This document shows positions 13,000 to 24,589 of a stretch of DNA of 64,000 nucleotides, in pieces. The translations under genes were made by a program, and so were the position numbers. Position 1 is the first letter of the stretch, and every line of letters begins with the position of its first letter. The notes beneath the pieces were generated by a model. It saw nothing but the letters and a program-made list of their open reading frames with translations. It had not been told where the DNA came from and ran no database searches. The stretch comes from Pratylenchus scribneri (Eukaryota > Nematoda > Chromadorea > Rhabditida > Pratylenchidae), in NCBI GenBank assembly GCA_030063045.1, contig JAQSEB010000001.1, positions 744,001 through 808,000 of the forward strand, given 5' to 3'.

Positions 13000-13935
13000 A
13001 GAGGCGGAAATATTTCTTAGAAACAGTTCAAATTAAAAAAGGCGGATTTATTCTTAGAAATGGGAGAATTATTCTTAAAAACGGTGGAATTAGAAGTTGG
13101 TCAAACAGGCGGAATTATTCTTAAAAAAAGGCGGAATTATTCTAAGTTTGCCAGGCGGAATTATTCTAAGTTCGCCAGGTGGAATTAAAACAGGCGGAAT
13201 TATTCTAAGTTCGCCAGGTGGAATTAAAACAGGCGGAATTATTCTAAGTTCGCCAGGTGGAATTAAAATAGGCGGAATTATTCTAAGTTGACCAGGCGGA
13301 ATTATTCTAAGTTCGCCAGGCGGAATTAAAACAGGCGGAATTATTCTAAGTTGACCAGGCGGAATTATTCTGAGTTCGCCAGGCGGAATTAAAACAGGCG
13401 GAATTATTCTAAGTTGACCAGGCGGAATTATTCTAAGTTCGCCAGGCGGAATTATTCTTAAAAACAGGCGGAATTATTCTAAGTTCGCCAGGCGGAATTA
13501 AAACAGGCGGAATTATTCTTAAAAACAGGCGGAATTATTCTAAGTTGACCAGGCGGAATTATTCTAAGTTCGCCAGGCGGATTAAATACAGGCGGAATTA
13601 TTCTAAGATGACCAGGCGGAATTATTCTAAGTTCGCCAGGCGGAATTATTCTTAAAAACAGGCGGAATTATTCTAAGTTCGCCAGGCGGAATTAAAACAG
13701 GCGGAATTATTCTTAAAATCAGGCGGAATTATTCTAAGTTCGCCAGGCGGAATTATTCTTAAAAACAGGCGGAATTATTCTAAGTTCGCCAGGCGGAATT
13801 AAAACAGGCGGAATTATTCTTAAAAACAGGCGGAATTAAAACCTAGTCAAACAGGCGGAATTATTCTAAGTTCGCCAGGCGGAATTAAAACTTAGTCAAA
13901 CAGGCAGAATTATTCTTAAAAACAGGCGGAATTAT
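13000..13935. repeat. TTCCGCC-family minisatellite, intergenic array 3 (inverted)
   Basis: Largest array of this family, about 0.93 kb, in inverted orientation (AGGCGGAATTATTCTAAGTT, CGCCAGGCGGAATTAAAACA). Unit types are interspersed in a loose higher-order pattern, and the edge copies (about 13000-13100) are degenerate. Confidence 0.95.
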
Positions 13936-16900
13936 TTATTCAGCTAAATAGTCCTCTATTCATTCTTTCAATTATTCCAGATATAATAATCAAATGCACA
14001 TTCAATTCTTCCTCCTTTCCCCTTCAGCCATAAAATCCAATTGCCCTCATAAGTATCTGGAATGGATTGAATTGGACAGTTGTTAATTGGCAAAAAATAA
14101 TGATTATAAAAATGTGTGTGGAGGAAGGGATTTGAGCGGATTTTTGATGAAAAGATATTTGATGAGGAATGAATGAATGAAGGGGAGATTTGGGCCCAAT
14201 GGATGTGGATGGATGCCCTGGGGGCCATTTTGATCGGGCGGCTGGCTGGCCCATTTCCCCTTGGCCACTTCATCATCTTCCCCCAATTTTGCCTCCTCCA
14301 TCCATCCATTATATTTCCCTCCTCATCATCATTTGTTCCCCACCCCATTTTCCGCAAATAAACTGCTCTCAAAATCACAATTTTTTTATAGAAGAGTAAA
14401 CTTTTTTGCTGTGGCTTTTCAAAGAAGAGTTGGTTTATGGTCGAATGGAAGGATGGATTAATAGATGGATGGAATGGGATCTGGACTTTGCGGGTGAATT
14501 GGCGGTGAGGGCAATTCATTCACCCTTTAGGGGAATTGGTGGACAGAGGATGCGCCAATTTGCTTTGGACGGGAGGGTGGCCGAACAAATTCGCATAAAT
14601 CAAATGGAGAGTGGAAGGTGGCTGGATCGAGTCAGTCAATCTTTCATTCCAATCTGTTGGATGAATTTGTTTTGGATGAATGCCACTTGTGCTGCATTTG
14701 TTGCCTTCCTCCCCTCCAACTTTTCCCTCTTTTTTTGTTGATTTGCCGACTATAAATTTATTTTTACATCCAAATCCAACCCTTAAATTAAATTGGATGA
14801 AGCCGGCACATCCATGCGCCTTTTCCAACATTCCAAATTTCGATGCATTAAAAAATGTTTAAATCATATCCATTCAATTTCACATCTTAAAATTCCTTCA
14901 TTCCCATTCTAATTTCCACTCAATTTGTCCCCCTCCATTTCCAGGGTCCATTAATTTAGTTACAGTGAATCCATCGAGGAGAATGGGGGGAAACAATACA
15001 AATCAATTGGTTGGTTGGCACACCCAATTGGTGGCACACAGCTGCGCATTCCCTCCAAACCCCTCTGTTCCTTCCATTTAAGGGAAAAGTTACTGCCCCT
15101 TCCCAAATATGTGTCCCCACCGTCAAGTGGTCCCATCCAAATGCCCATAAATGGCGCAAATGTGTTCATTCCCTTCTGCTTCAATCCGGTTCAATCTCCT
15201 ACCCAAAAAAATTCATCCCTTCCTCATTTCCCTTCCATTGCTTGCTTCCATCGGTCAATTTACACAGTCAATTGTTCTCAATTTTAGGACAATGAATTTA
15301 TGCCATCCCCAATCCATTAATTTGCCAATTGTCCATCCCCCCCTTCCTGGGCCATCAATTTGCGCGAAGGTGACGAATAAAAACAAATGTTCACATTCCA
15401 TCCATCGGAATATTCATGTATAGGTGGTAGTCCATTAAATTGTCCATAAATATAATATTAAAAAATGATTTATTAGTCAGATTTTTTGCTTATTTCTGGA
15501 GTGGGCTAATTAATTGAACTTAAAAGAGAGGAAATGGTACCGTACATACTTCTCTTTCAATTGCTAGCATGCTTTGCCGCTAGCAAAATTCCGTAACATC
15601 TTATTAATCGCTTTTAATAATGATTTTGCCATCATTTTAAAGCCTATTCTCGCTTAATATTTTCATTATAAAATCACCACCCAAATTTAAATATGTTCAA
15701 TCTAAAATGAATTAGGCACAATATTTCAATGTCAATGCCACACAATATTATTTTCCCTTTTGGATGGGTGCATGCATTCAAAAAGGGAATTTTGCGCGAA
15801 TATTCATCCATTGATGGACAAATATAAAATAATAATCCTTTCCATTTGGACAAAAGGCTCCCAGCAACAAATTTTGGGGACGAGGATGGCCATGGCCAAT
15901 CTGGGACAGGGATGGCAATTAATTTACACATTGGGGGAGGGCATATTGAATTGGCGGCACAAAAGCCAGAATATTTGGGTGGGAATGAGTCCATCTGCTA
16001 CTGCTATCCAACCAAATGTCAAATTTTGGAGAGGGGAAAATTGCCAAAATTATTGCTCACTTTTTTATGTATAAATTCGATTTTTTCCATCATAATCAAA
16101 GAATCTGTAATTCATTTTGAGCATCTAACTTTCGGCAATCCCCCCTCCCAAATTCCCCAACAAAATTGGGAAACTTTCATATTCCAGTTTTATTCAATAT
16201 TCATCACAATTTCTATAAGCAAAATTTAAAAAAAAAATAATAGTAAGATAAATGATGTTTTGCACTGTAATTCAAGAAATTAGTCCTAATCTCCGGCCTT
16301 CTTAAATTCCATTTGGCCATAAAAACAAAATCGTGATGATCATTTCCCACTATTTTTGTTTGTCCGGATTAAAAATGCGCGAAAAGGCCCAGAGCATTCT
16401 TCATTTTCATCCACCGTTTCCCTTCTCTTTTCCCTTCACATTTCGATCCGTATGAATCCACCACAAATGAATGAATGAATGAATCCGGGGGGAATGGATT
16501 TGATTTCACATTGAATTTTAAAAGATGGAAGATGAAGCTCGGCCAACGGCGATCGTAATTTTGCCCCGCCAAAAGTCCGATGAATTTATTTTGATCCAAT
16601 GAATTGAATGTGAGTGGATGCAATGTTTTCACCTTGCCAAAATTCCATTGTTCTCTTCCATCTTCGATTTTTATATTTTGGCTAACTAAAGCGAATCATA
16701 GAGGGAGATGGGAACGGTTCATTATCCAAATCATAAGCTCAATTTTAGGATTTCATTTTGGCCAATTGAGTGAAAATTAGGAGGGCAAATTCGATAGCCA
16801 TTTTATCAACATCCATTGTACTAAAGCTAACTTTTCTTATCCAGTATATCAAGTAAGAAAACAAAACACAAATAGACAAGTAGAAAGAAGGAATTAAAAT

Positions 16901-17126
16901 TAATTTATTTTTGAAACTCATCAAAAATTTAATAAAGACAAACAGAGAGAAATAACGAAAATTTGAATAATAAATCTTTGAGTTAAAAGCCAAATAACCA
17001 AACAAATTTGCCATAAAGCAAATTGAATGTCTCCCACTTCAAATCCATCCCTCATTCTCCATCCATTACATTCCATTCTTACTATATCGTAATCCATGAA
17101 TATTTAATAATATTCGTGCATCCTCC

Positions 17127-17197
17127 CATCCATCCATCCATCCATCCATCCATCCATCCATCCATCCATCCATCCATCCATCCATCCATCCATCCAT
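17127..17197. repeat. (CATC)n microsatellite
   Basis: Roughly 17 uninterrupted copies of CATC. The frame across it (IHPSIHPS repeats) is an artefact of the tetranucleotide. Confidence 0.98.
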
Positions 17198-17351
17198 TCA
17201 AATTCTTTCACCCAAACCACTTATAAATATTTTTGTAATTTGGCCAAACATTTATTTCTACAGCAGATTATCATCCCCTCCCACAATTTGGCCACAATTT
17301 CCATCAAACTCCTCTTCCCCCTTTCCATTCATTCCGTCGGATTTTTGTCCG

Positions 17352-17379
17352 CCAACCAACCAACCAACCAACCAACCAC
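17352..17379. repeat. (CCAA)n microsatellite
   Basis: Short perfect run of CCAA repeats in polypyrimidine-rich noncoding DNA. Confidence 0.95.
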
Positions 17380-18645
17380 TTGAATGGCCCATTCAATTAG
17401 CCAAAAATTCCCTTCCAATCCACCAGATGATCCATCCAAATCCAAACTCATCCCCCCTTCCCATCTTTTGAATGAATCCAGTTTGGCCAAGCACAATTTA
17501 GCTTTCATATATTCCCCCAAATTCAAGTATCCCTTCCATTCCATTCCATTCCACATTCATTCACTCCATTCATCCATTAGAGTTTGTCCCTCCTCCTCCC
17601 CACCACATATTTTCCATCCATCCCATTCCTTCCTCCATTTTGCCCCGTTGTTCCACGGCCAATTATATATTTTGTCCACCCGCCCCTCCCCTCATCCCTC
17701 TTCCCACTTTTTGCACATTAAGCCGAAAGGAGGGGGCAACCACCATGGGCTACCGTATTCCCCCCCCTCCCCCCCCCCCACCAATCTATTCCCCGCCTTT
17801 CCATTCATTCATCCAATTGCCCTCAATCCTCCCTCCCCTTTCCCTTCCCTTCATCATGCATCCACATCCAATTTAATGGCCTTTAAATATTGGCGGATTG
17901 GACAGCAAAATTCATACAGTTTTCAAGAATTTTTGTCTTTATAAATTTTCTTCTTATTTTCTGTTTGAGTCTTCTTTCCATTGTGGAAATTGGCCAACCA
18001 AATTTTGGCCGTATAAAAACCCATCCAATAGCTTTTCCTCCCTTTGTATTAGGCCTCCATGTGAATCCAAATTTCCGGGGCCAACTAATTTTTTTGTGCA
18101 TTAATCCCCCATCCAGCAGAGGGAATGGCGGCCCCGACGGTGGATTGTAAAAATATGGATGAAGGCAAAGGGCAGGCACATATTGGCATAATCATTCTCA
18201 GCTGTGCCCTCTCCCCCCACCCAAACAATCCAATCTAAAATTCCCCTCCACCCAAATGATTAATGAGCGGGGAATTAGCCCAACCCAACATTGGGGGGGG
18301 GGGCATTCGATGAGGCCATTTCCCCTTCCTTCCCCCCCCCCTTCCCATCATTTGTGGCCCAAATTTATTGGCCAAAGAGGGTGGGGGGGGGGGAATATGA
18401 TGGTGGGCCAACACAAAAGAATATTAAGAGCCCCATTTATGGATGGATGGAATGCACACGGCTGTTCATTTATAATATTCTCCTACTTCCCAAAATGATT
18501 GGCTTCCCAAAATAATATTCCTCTCATAAATCTTCCAAAAAATGTCACAAATTTTACAGCCAAAATTCATTCCAAAATACTAATTCATTCCAATTCCAAT
18601 TTAGCTTTCCAAATTTGTGAATTTCCATTTCCACGCTAATTTAAA

Positions 18646-21600
18646 ATGATCTCGCCACTCTCCTTTGATGCCCTTTTGGCCGGTGCCGCCTCTGGCAATT
18701 TGCCACCACCGCCCTCTACAGGATCACCGTCCAATCAACAAAATGGCGGATTATTCATTGGGCCAGAGAATGGTGGCGGCGGTGGAAATGGTCGTCGAAA
18801 ACGTAAATTGAGTCCAGCAACGGTGGCGGCGGAAGAAGAAAGAACATCGACACCACAAAATGTGAATTTGGGGCAATAAATTCCAATTTAATTTGTAATT
18901 TTACTAGAATTCGCATGATTCAATTGAGCATTCCACCTCTTTCGGGCCAAATAGACTGTTCAGCCTTGTGGAACAACAATTGGTCGCCTCTTCGCCAAAT
19001 GCCATTTTCCAGCAAACAATTTTGGATGCCACACAAAAAGAAGAGTCAAAGGAGGAAGAATTGGAGCAGCAAGAGGAGGAAGGGGAACAACCAAAACAAC
19101 AATGTTTGGCTGAGGAAGATGCAGCCGCAACAATGGGAACGATGGTGGCAGAACAATCCACAAATGTTAGCCAACAACAACAACAACAAATGATGGAATT
19201 TTTGGAGGCGCAAAAGGCATTCCAAAAATTATTTTCAGGTCAATCCATTAAATGGCTTTTTTAATTAATCCGAATCCGGGATTAAGCACAGATTAGGTGG
19301 CTTTTAAGTATATGGTACAATTTGAATTTTTTATTTCGCATTTTTTGGCCTTTTATTATTTCAAAATGACATTACATCCAACTTTATTTCTCTGCTATAT
19401 ATAATCTCTCTCTTCATCGAATCTTTATTGATTTTTGATTGCTTGCCTTGAACTTTAGGTTTTTTACATTTAATCAATGACAAATAAGTTTCTTCCTGAA
19501 ACCTTTATAGTCTAAAACCTAAACCAATAATTAACTTATAATTTATTAAATAAATTTGAAAAATTAATTCATAATTTTGCACAGGTTTCGATCAGCAACC
19601 GCAACAACCCCAGTCCCAAATAGTGAATCCATTGCTGGCCAAAATTTCGCCATTTCTACTCGCCATTCAGTCTCAACAACATTTTGCTACATCACCATTC
19701 TTTCCTCAATCTCAAATGGATCCGTCTACATTTTTCGGCCATCATTCTCTGCTTCACTCACTGAATTCAAACCAACAAGCATCAACACATTTGGAAGTTT
19801 TGGAAGATGACACAGAACAGCTTCAGCATGACGATGAACGAGATGAGGCCGATTCAGAGGGAACAACCACTGCCGGACAACATCATCAACGCACCGCAGA
19901 ACCGGAAGATTTGAGCATCAAGTTAGTTAGACTTGACAAAAACAATGAATTCATTAAATTTATTTAGGGGACGTCGAACAGTGGCTGATGAGGATTGCAA
20001 CAGCAGCGGTCGGGGCAGTGTTGGCCGGAACACGAGCAGTCGATGTGGAACTCAGCAACCCATGTGGAACTACGAAGAGCAGTTTAAACAGGTTAGCCGA
20101 GAATGTTGAAAATGATGAGGGATTAATTAACAAAAAATTTTCTTGGGAGTCAGGAGTCTGGATAACAAAATGCCTAAGTAATAAGTTGTAGGGTTTTTAA
20201 TGTGTCCAATTAAATTCCAATTTTTTCTGATGAGGGTTTTCCTGACTTGTTTCATAGTCATCCAATCCAAACAATGGGGAATATTTAGTTCCCCACCACC
20301 ACCCACCAGCCAGAGCCAGCAACCACTACCTTTCCTCACCTTTTTCTTTGTCACATCCATTCAATCCCAATCCGAATCCAATATCCAGAATGAATGGTGG
20401 CCGACGGCCATTCCCATTCGCGTTTTTTAGGTGAAGGCTGGCGACAGACTCCCTCCTCTTTCCCCAATTTTCCATCCCAAACTGCGCATTAACTCTTCCC
20501 AATTTTACTCTAGTCACCACCACCTCATTCCGGACAATTAATGACCGCGCGATGTCCATTCAATTGCTCAAATCCAAAAATCACTTCATCCACTTTTTTT
20601 TATTTTACCAACAAAAAGACATTCATCTCAAAATTTGGTTATCAATCAAAATTTGGTGTTTCTCTTTGTCCCTTTTTCTAGCTCCAAAAATATTCTTCAG
20701 GCCATTTTAAGCTATAAATTTTTTGTTGCAAAAATAAAATTGGCATTTTTGGAAGGTATTTTTTCTTCTCAAAATTGGATGCAAAATATTTACCATAATC
20801 CTCTTCCACCCAGCTCCCACCACCCTGCCCCTGCCCCCTGCCATTTAAATTGGTCCAATCCTTAACAAATTTTCAAATTTTTCGGAAACAAAATGAATAT
20901 GGAATTAGGAATTCATTAGTGAATCGGCCACCAAATTAGTCGAGAAAGAAAATGGGGAAGCGGTGGGCCAACATTTTGGGGAATTAGCATAGGAAAATGG
21001 AGGGAAATTGGCCGGCTGGTTAATAATTAAGCAGAGAAGGGAGACAAAGTCAGCGGCGACACTAATGGCCAAAAATGAAATTTAGGATGGAAATTGTTGG
21101 GCTTGGCAACGGCCACCAAATCCTCTCTCACATTTTCCATAAATTCCCTCCAACCAAAATATTATTATGCGAGAATGTCATTAGGCAAAATCCAAAAGGA
21201 AATCTAGCCACCACAAAACTTTGTGTTGGCCAAATTGTTTATTATTCCCTTCTCAAATTTTCAATGGAATATGGAAAGTCGGTAGCCCAATTTGGCCTCC
21301 CAAAGTCGGCAGCGGCTTTTTCCCTGGCTCCCCCCCCCCCCTCTCTAATGCTATTACAATGCATTTATTATTTCCCTTCTCCTCCTCCTTCCTTTCATCC
21401 AACATTTGTGGTGGGCATTGGGGGAGGGGAGGGGGCGGCATTGCCCCTTAATTGTCCTTCCAACAACATATACAGTATACTAGAAAAGCAATTGAATTGG
21501 TTAATGATGCGGCGGAGCCGAAATAATAAAAATATGGATGGATGAATGGATGGAGGGGAAATAAATTTGAAATTTATGGGAAAAAAATTGGAAAATATTT

Positions 21601-23984
21601 TAAAAAATAAAATGTAATTTTTTCAGCTCTATGACATCAACGATGAGCCGGGCAGGAAGGAATGGCTTGATGATTGGCTCCTATTCATGCATCGAATCGG
21701 CAAACCAATCACTCGAATTCCAATTATGGCCAAACAAGTTTTGGATTTGTTCGAGGTTTTCTTTTCACCACCATATACAATCAATTAACTTTACAATTTC
21801 CATTTAAAGCTGTACAAATTGGTTGTGAATCATGGCGGCCTGGTGGAAGTGATCAACAAAAAGTTATGGCGCGAAATCACCAAAGGCCTAAATTTGCCCA
21901 ATTCAATCACATCGGCCGCATTCACACTTCGATCACAGTCGATTTTTTTTTAAATATGTTAATTTTGAGGGATTGTGGATTATAAATAGGCAGCGAGTCT
22001 TTTTGGGATGAATAGTTTGAAAAAATATTATTTTAATTAATACCTATATAATAAATTAAAACACAATCCTATAAATAAATTTGAAAGCCAATGGTCATTG
22101 GCACCTTTGGCGCAGACGTTTAGCGCTCAGTTTTTAACATTTTTGGCTTAGGTTCGATTCCCAAGCGAGGCAAATGTTTTTTTTAGCTGAAATAATTAAA
22201 TAATTTTTTTGAAAATTGAAACATTGGATTATTAAACCAATTTAATAATTAAAATTTTTAATTATAAACACCTAAAAAGTTTTTATTCCAAATAATATTC
22301 AAATTAATTATTTTCCATCCATTCAGATATGCCCGCTACCTGTACGATTATGAATGCCATCAGCACAATTTCAGTACGCATGCAGAATTGACGGTAGCCG
22401 TTGATGGGAACAAGAGGGATGGACGGCGTCCACCAACTGGATCGGGCGGCGGGTCAACTCCATCGGAGGCGGCGGCCACATCCACCAACATCAATGCTGG
22501 CCATCAGCATCGATCCTCTTCATCTTCGGCCGATCAACAACAACAATTCAACACAGCCGCAGCCCAAATGATGGCCGCCGCTTTGTCGTCCGCATCCGCA
22601 CCAACGGGCACATTCTTTCCGGCATTGCCGACTCCTTCGTCGATGGCAGCCGCCGCCTTTTTCGGCAAACAACTCGTCAATTTTGGAGCATCGCCGAGAG
22701 GTTAGCATAATATTTTAATTATAAATAATAATTGGAATTGGCAGATGCGGACCAAATGAAGCAGGCATTCCGGCAACAATTTGGATTCCAATTTGATTCG
22801 CCCGATTTTGGCGCCGCTTCAAATTCTGAGAATTTTTTCCCAAGGTTAAAAATAAACATTTTTACAACTTTCTAATTGATTTTCTTCAATTCAGATTGAA
22901 TATGGCCATCAATTCAGCGGAAAATGGAGAGCAAATTGGCAGTGAGAATGGCGAAGAGCAATGTAAGCAAATGTTGAATGGAAAGTCACCGCCGTCGACG
23001 ACCACCAATGCAACAAATGGCAAAAATCAAAAGAACCATCATTCCCAGCAACAACAATCTACAACTGCAGGTATACATGAATAATTTAAATGCGAAAAAA
23101 ATAATTAGGGTATAATGGTTTAAGGATTTGTCCTCCATATTCATAAATCATATACAAACTGAACTGGATAGAGCTAGTTAAAAGTTAACACACATTGAAT
23201 AGTTTATGAATTGGTCAAAATTAAAAGGTTTTAAACGGTTAAAACCTATGCCAAAATACAATTAAATGATGCGTCTTGAACGATTAATAATTTTTCGGAA
23301 TAATTTTTCGGCAAATTTCAAAATTTATCCAAATTATATTCGAATTTCAAGGTCTAACCACTGTCAAACGACGTCGCCTGGAGAATTATCCTATTGCGGG
23401 AAAGGGCGGCGGCAATGGAGGAGGAGAAACTGCGGCAGCGGAGGAGGAACAACAACAATCCACTACCACCGCAATAAACAACAATAACAATTCTTCCATC
23501 CAAATCGGCGGCGGCAGAGACCATAATCAACAACAAATGCCCTCAAACTCTGCTGCTGCTGTTGCTATGGATTTGTCATCAGCCAATTCCAACCTTTCGC
23601 TTGGCCCCTTCGATCAATTGCTGAAAAATGCATCGCGCTGTAATCTGAAAATGAATGGTTTATTTTTGAATTAATTTTTGAACAATTAATTCTCCCCAAA
23701 AAATTACAGCCATTCCCAAAACAATGTTGAACGAGACTGCAGAATCATCAAATGCAGCATCCGGCTCAATGGTTGTGTCCATGGAATTGAACGGTGTACT
23801 CTATCAAGGCGTGCTCTTCGCAATTCCGAACGGCGGCGGCAACAACCTGGACCAAGCCGATGAAAGTGGTGGAGGCCATGATTCACCGCCGAATTCACCT
23901 ATGTCACCTCGTACCGCCTCCCAACATTCTCATTCTATTTCCACCGCAAATGACCAACAACAACGAGAAGTGGAAGCAAATTAA
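18646..23984 (+). CDS. cfi-1: ARID3/dead-ringer family transcription factor
   Basis: Nuclear DNA-binding protein of the ARID3 (Dead ringer, Bright, C. elegans CFI-1) family; CFI-1 is known to control neuronal identity. Eleven exons: 18646-18861, 18908-19238, 19585-19921, 19968-20091, 21627-21755, 21810-21937, 22327-22700, 22745-22844, 22895-23070, 23352-23657 and 23710-23984. The total is 831 codons plus stop with every phase consistent. Residues 1-335 are low-complexity (Gly, Gln, Glu), with a basic GRRKRKLSP. The ARID domain starts at about 337 (LYDINDEPGRKEWLDDW, then KPITRIPIMAKQVLDLFE, HGGLVEVINKKLWREITKGL and RSQYARYLYDYEC) and ends near 435. The C-terminal REKLES region includes VVSMELNGVLYQGVLFAIP at about 763-781. 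The 1.5 kb intron 20092-21626 precedes the ARID exons, and the 22100 intron carries a tRNA-like element. Start chosen as the only upstream in-frame ATG joined by splicing. Confidence 0.94.
22101..22184 (+). repeat. tRNA-like element with B box and T run (in cfi-1 intron)
   Basis: Contains an A-box-like TGGCGCAGACGTTTAGCG, a consensus B box GGTTCGATTCC at 22151-22161 and a run of eight T at 22177-22184, the layout of an RNA polymerase III unit. No proper acceptor or anticodon stem could be drawn, so it looks like a tRNA-derived SINE or pseudogene, not a tRNA gene. The tail CGAGGCAAATGTTTTTTTT is shared with the element at 29081-29162. Confidence 0.65.
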
Positions 23985-24400
23985 ACAAATTAATGGTGGA
24001 TGCCCTTATAATGATGATATTTGATATATTTAATGATGATTTAATTTGCTTTTCTCTCCTGTCATATTAATTAGTACCCCTTCCCTTCTAAATTTATGTG
24101 TTTATGCCAAATACTTGTGGTTTAATCCACCAAATCTTCAATTTAATTCCACCGTTATTTTGATAAAATAAAAAAAATTATTCATTTTTTGTTTTGCTTT
24201 TTGTTCAGTCAAATTAATGGGTTTCATGGTGAATCAAGGTGACAATATAGTGAGAGAGTAAAAGGATCATTGTGACCATCCTGTTTGGAAAAAGGACAAA
24301 ATCTCGAATGAGAGAGAATGCAAAATTTCGGGGAAAACGGAAAGTTTCAAAAAATCAATAGGAAGAATCTTTATTTTAACTAATATTATCAGACAACAGC
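23985..24400. other. 3' flank of cfi-1
   Basis: AT-rich sequence with an AATAAA-like signal in GATAAAATAAAAAAAAT near 24161-24176, suitable as the cfi-1 polyadenylation region. No other feature seen. Confidence 0.5.
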
Positions 24401-24480
24401 GTGTTTGGCTTAGTGGGTTAGCACCTCACTTTGTTTTTTTTTACCAAAGTTCGATTCCGCGGTGGGGCCAATGTTTTTTT
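24401..24480 (+). repeat. tRNA-like element, left flank of satellite block
   Basis: A-box-like TTGGCTTAGTGGGTTAGCA, B box AGTTCGATTCC at about 24449-24458, and seven T at 24474-24480. The central T-rich loop followed by ACCAAAGTTCGATTCC closely resembles the inverted element at 29081-29162. Probably a tRNA-derived repeat; the anticodon arm is replaced by a T run. Confidence 0.65.
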
Positions 24481-24589
24481 AATGAACCAGCTAGTCGACA
24501 ATTTAAGAAATTGAAATTTTCTATACTAAATCGATCATTCTGAGATCTGAGTCGATATGGCCAAACACCTGCTGATTTCTCGGATTCAA

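Larger units (their letters stand above)
13936..18645. other. noncoding stretch with low-complexity runs
   Basis: No gene recognised over 4.7 kb. It contains the CATC and CCAA microsatellites listed separately, homopolymer C or G runs near 17760-17780, 18292-18302, 18331-18342 and 18384-18393, and polypyrimidine DNA (17400-17870) that produces proline/serine/histidine-rich frames. This is the 5' flank of the cfi-1 gene and may hold its distal control elements; none was identified. Confidence 0.6.

Noticed and set aside
17384..17944. 186-codon Pro/Ser/His-rich frame
   Set aside because: Polypyrimidine low-complexity DNA with microsatellites; no splice partners, conserved motif or start context.
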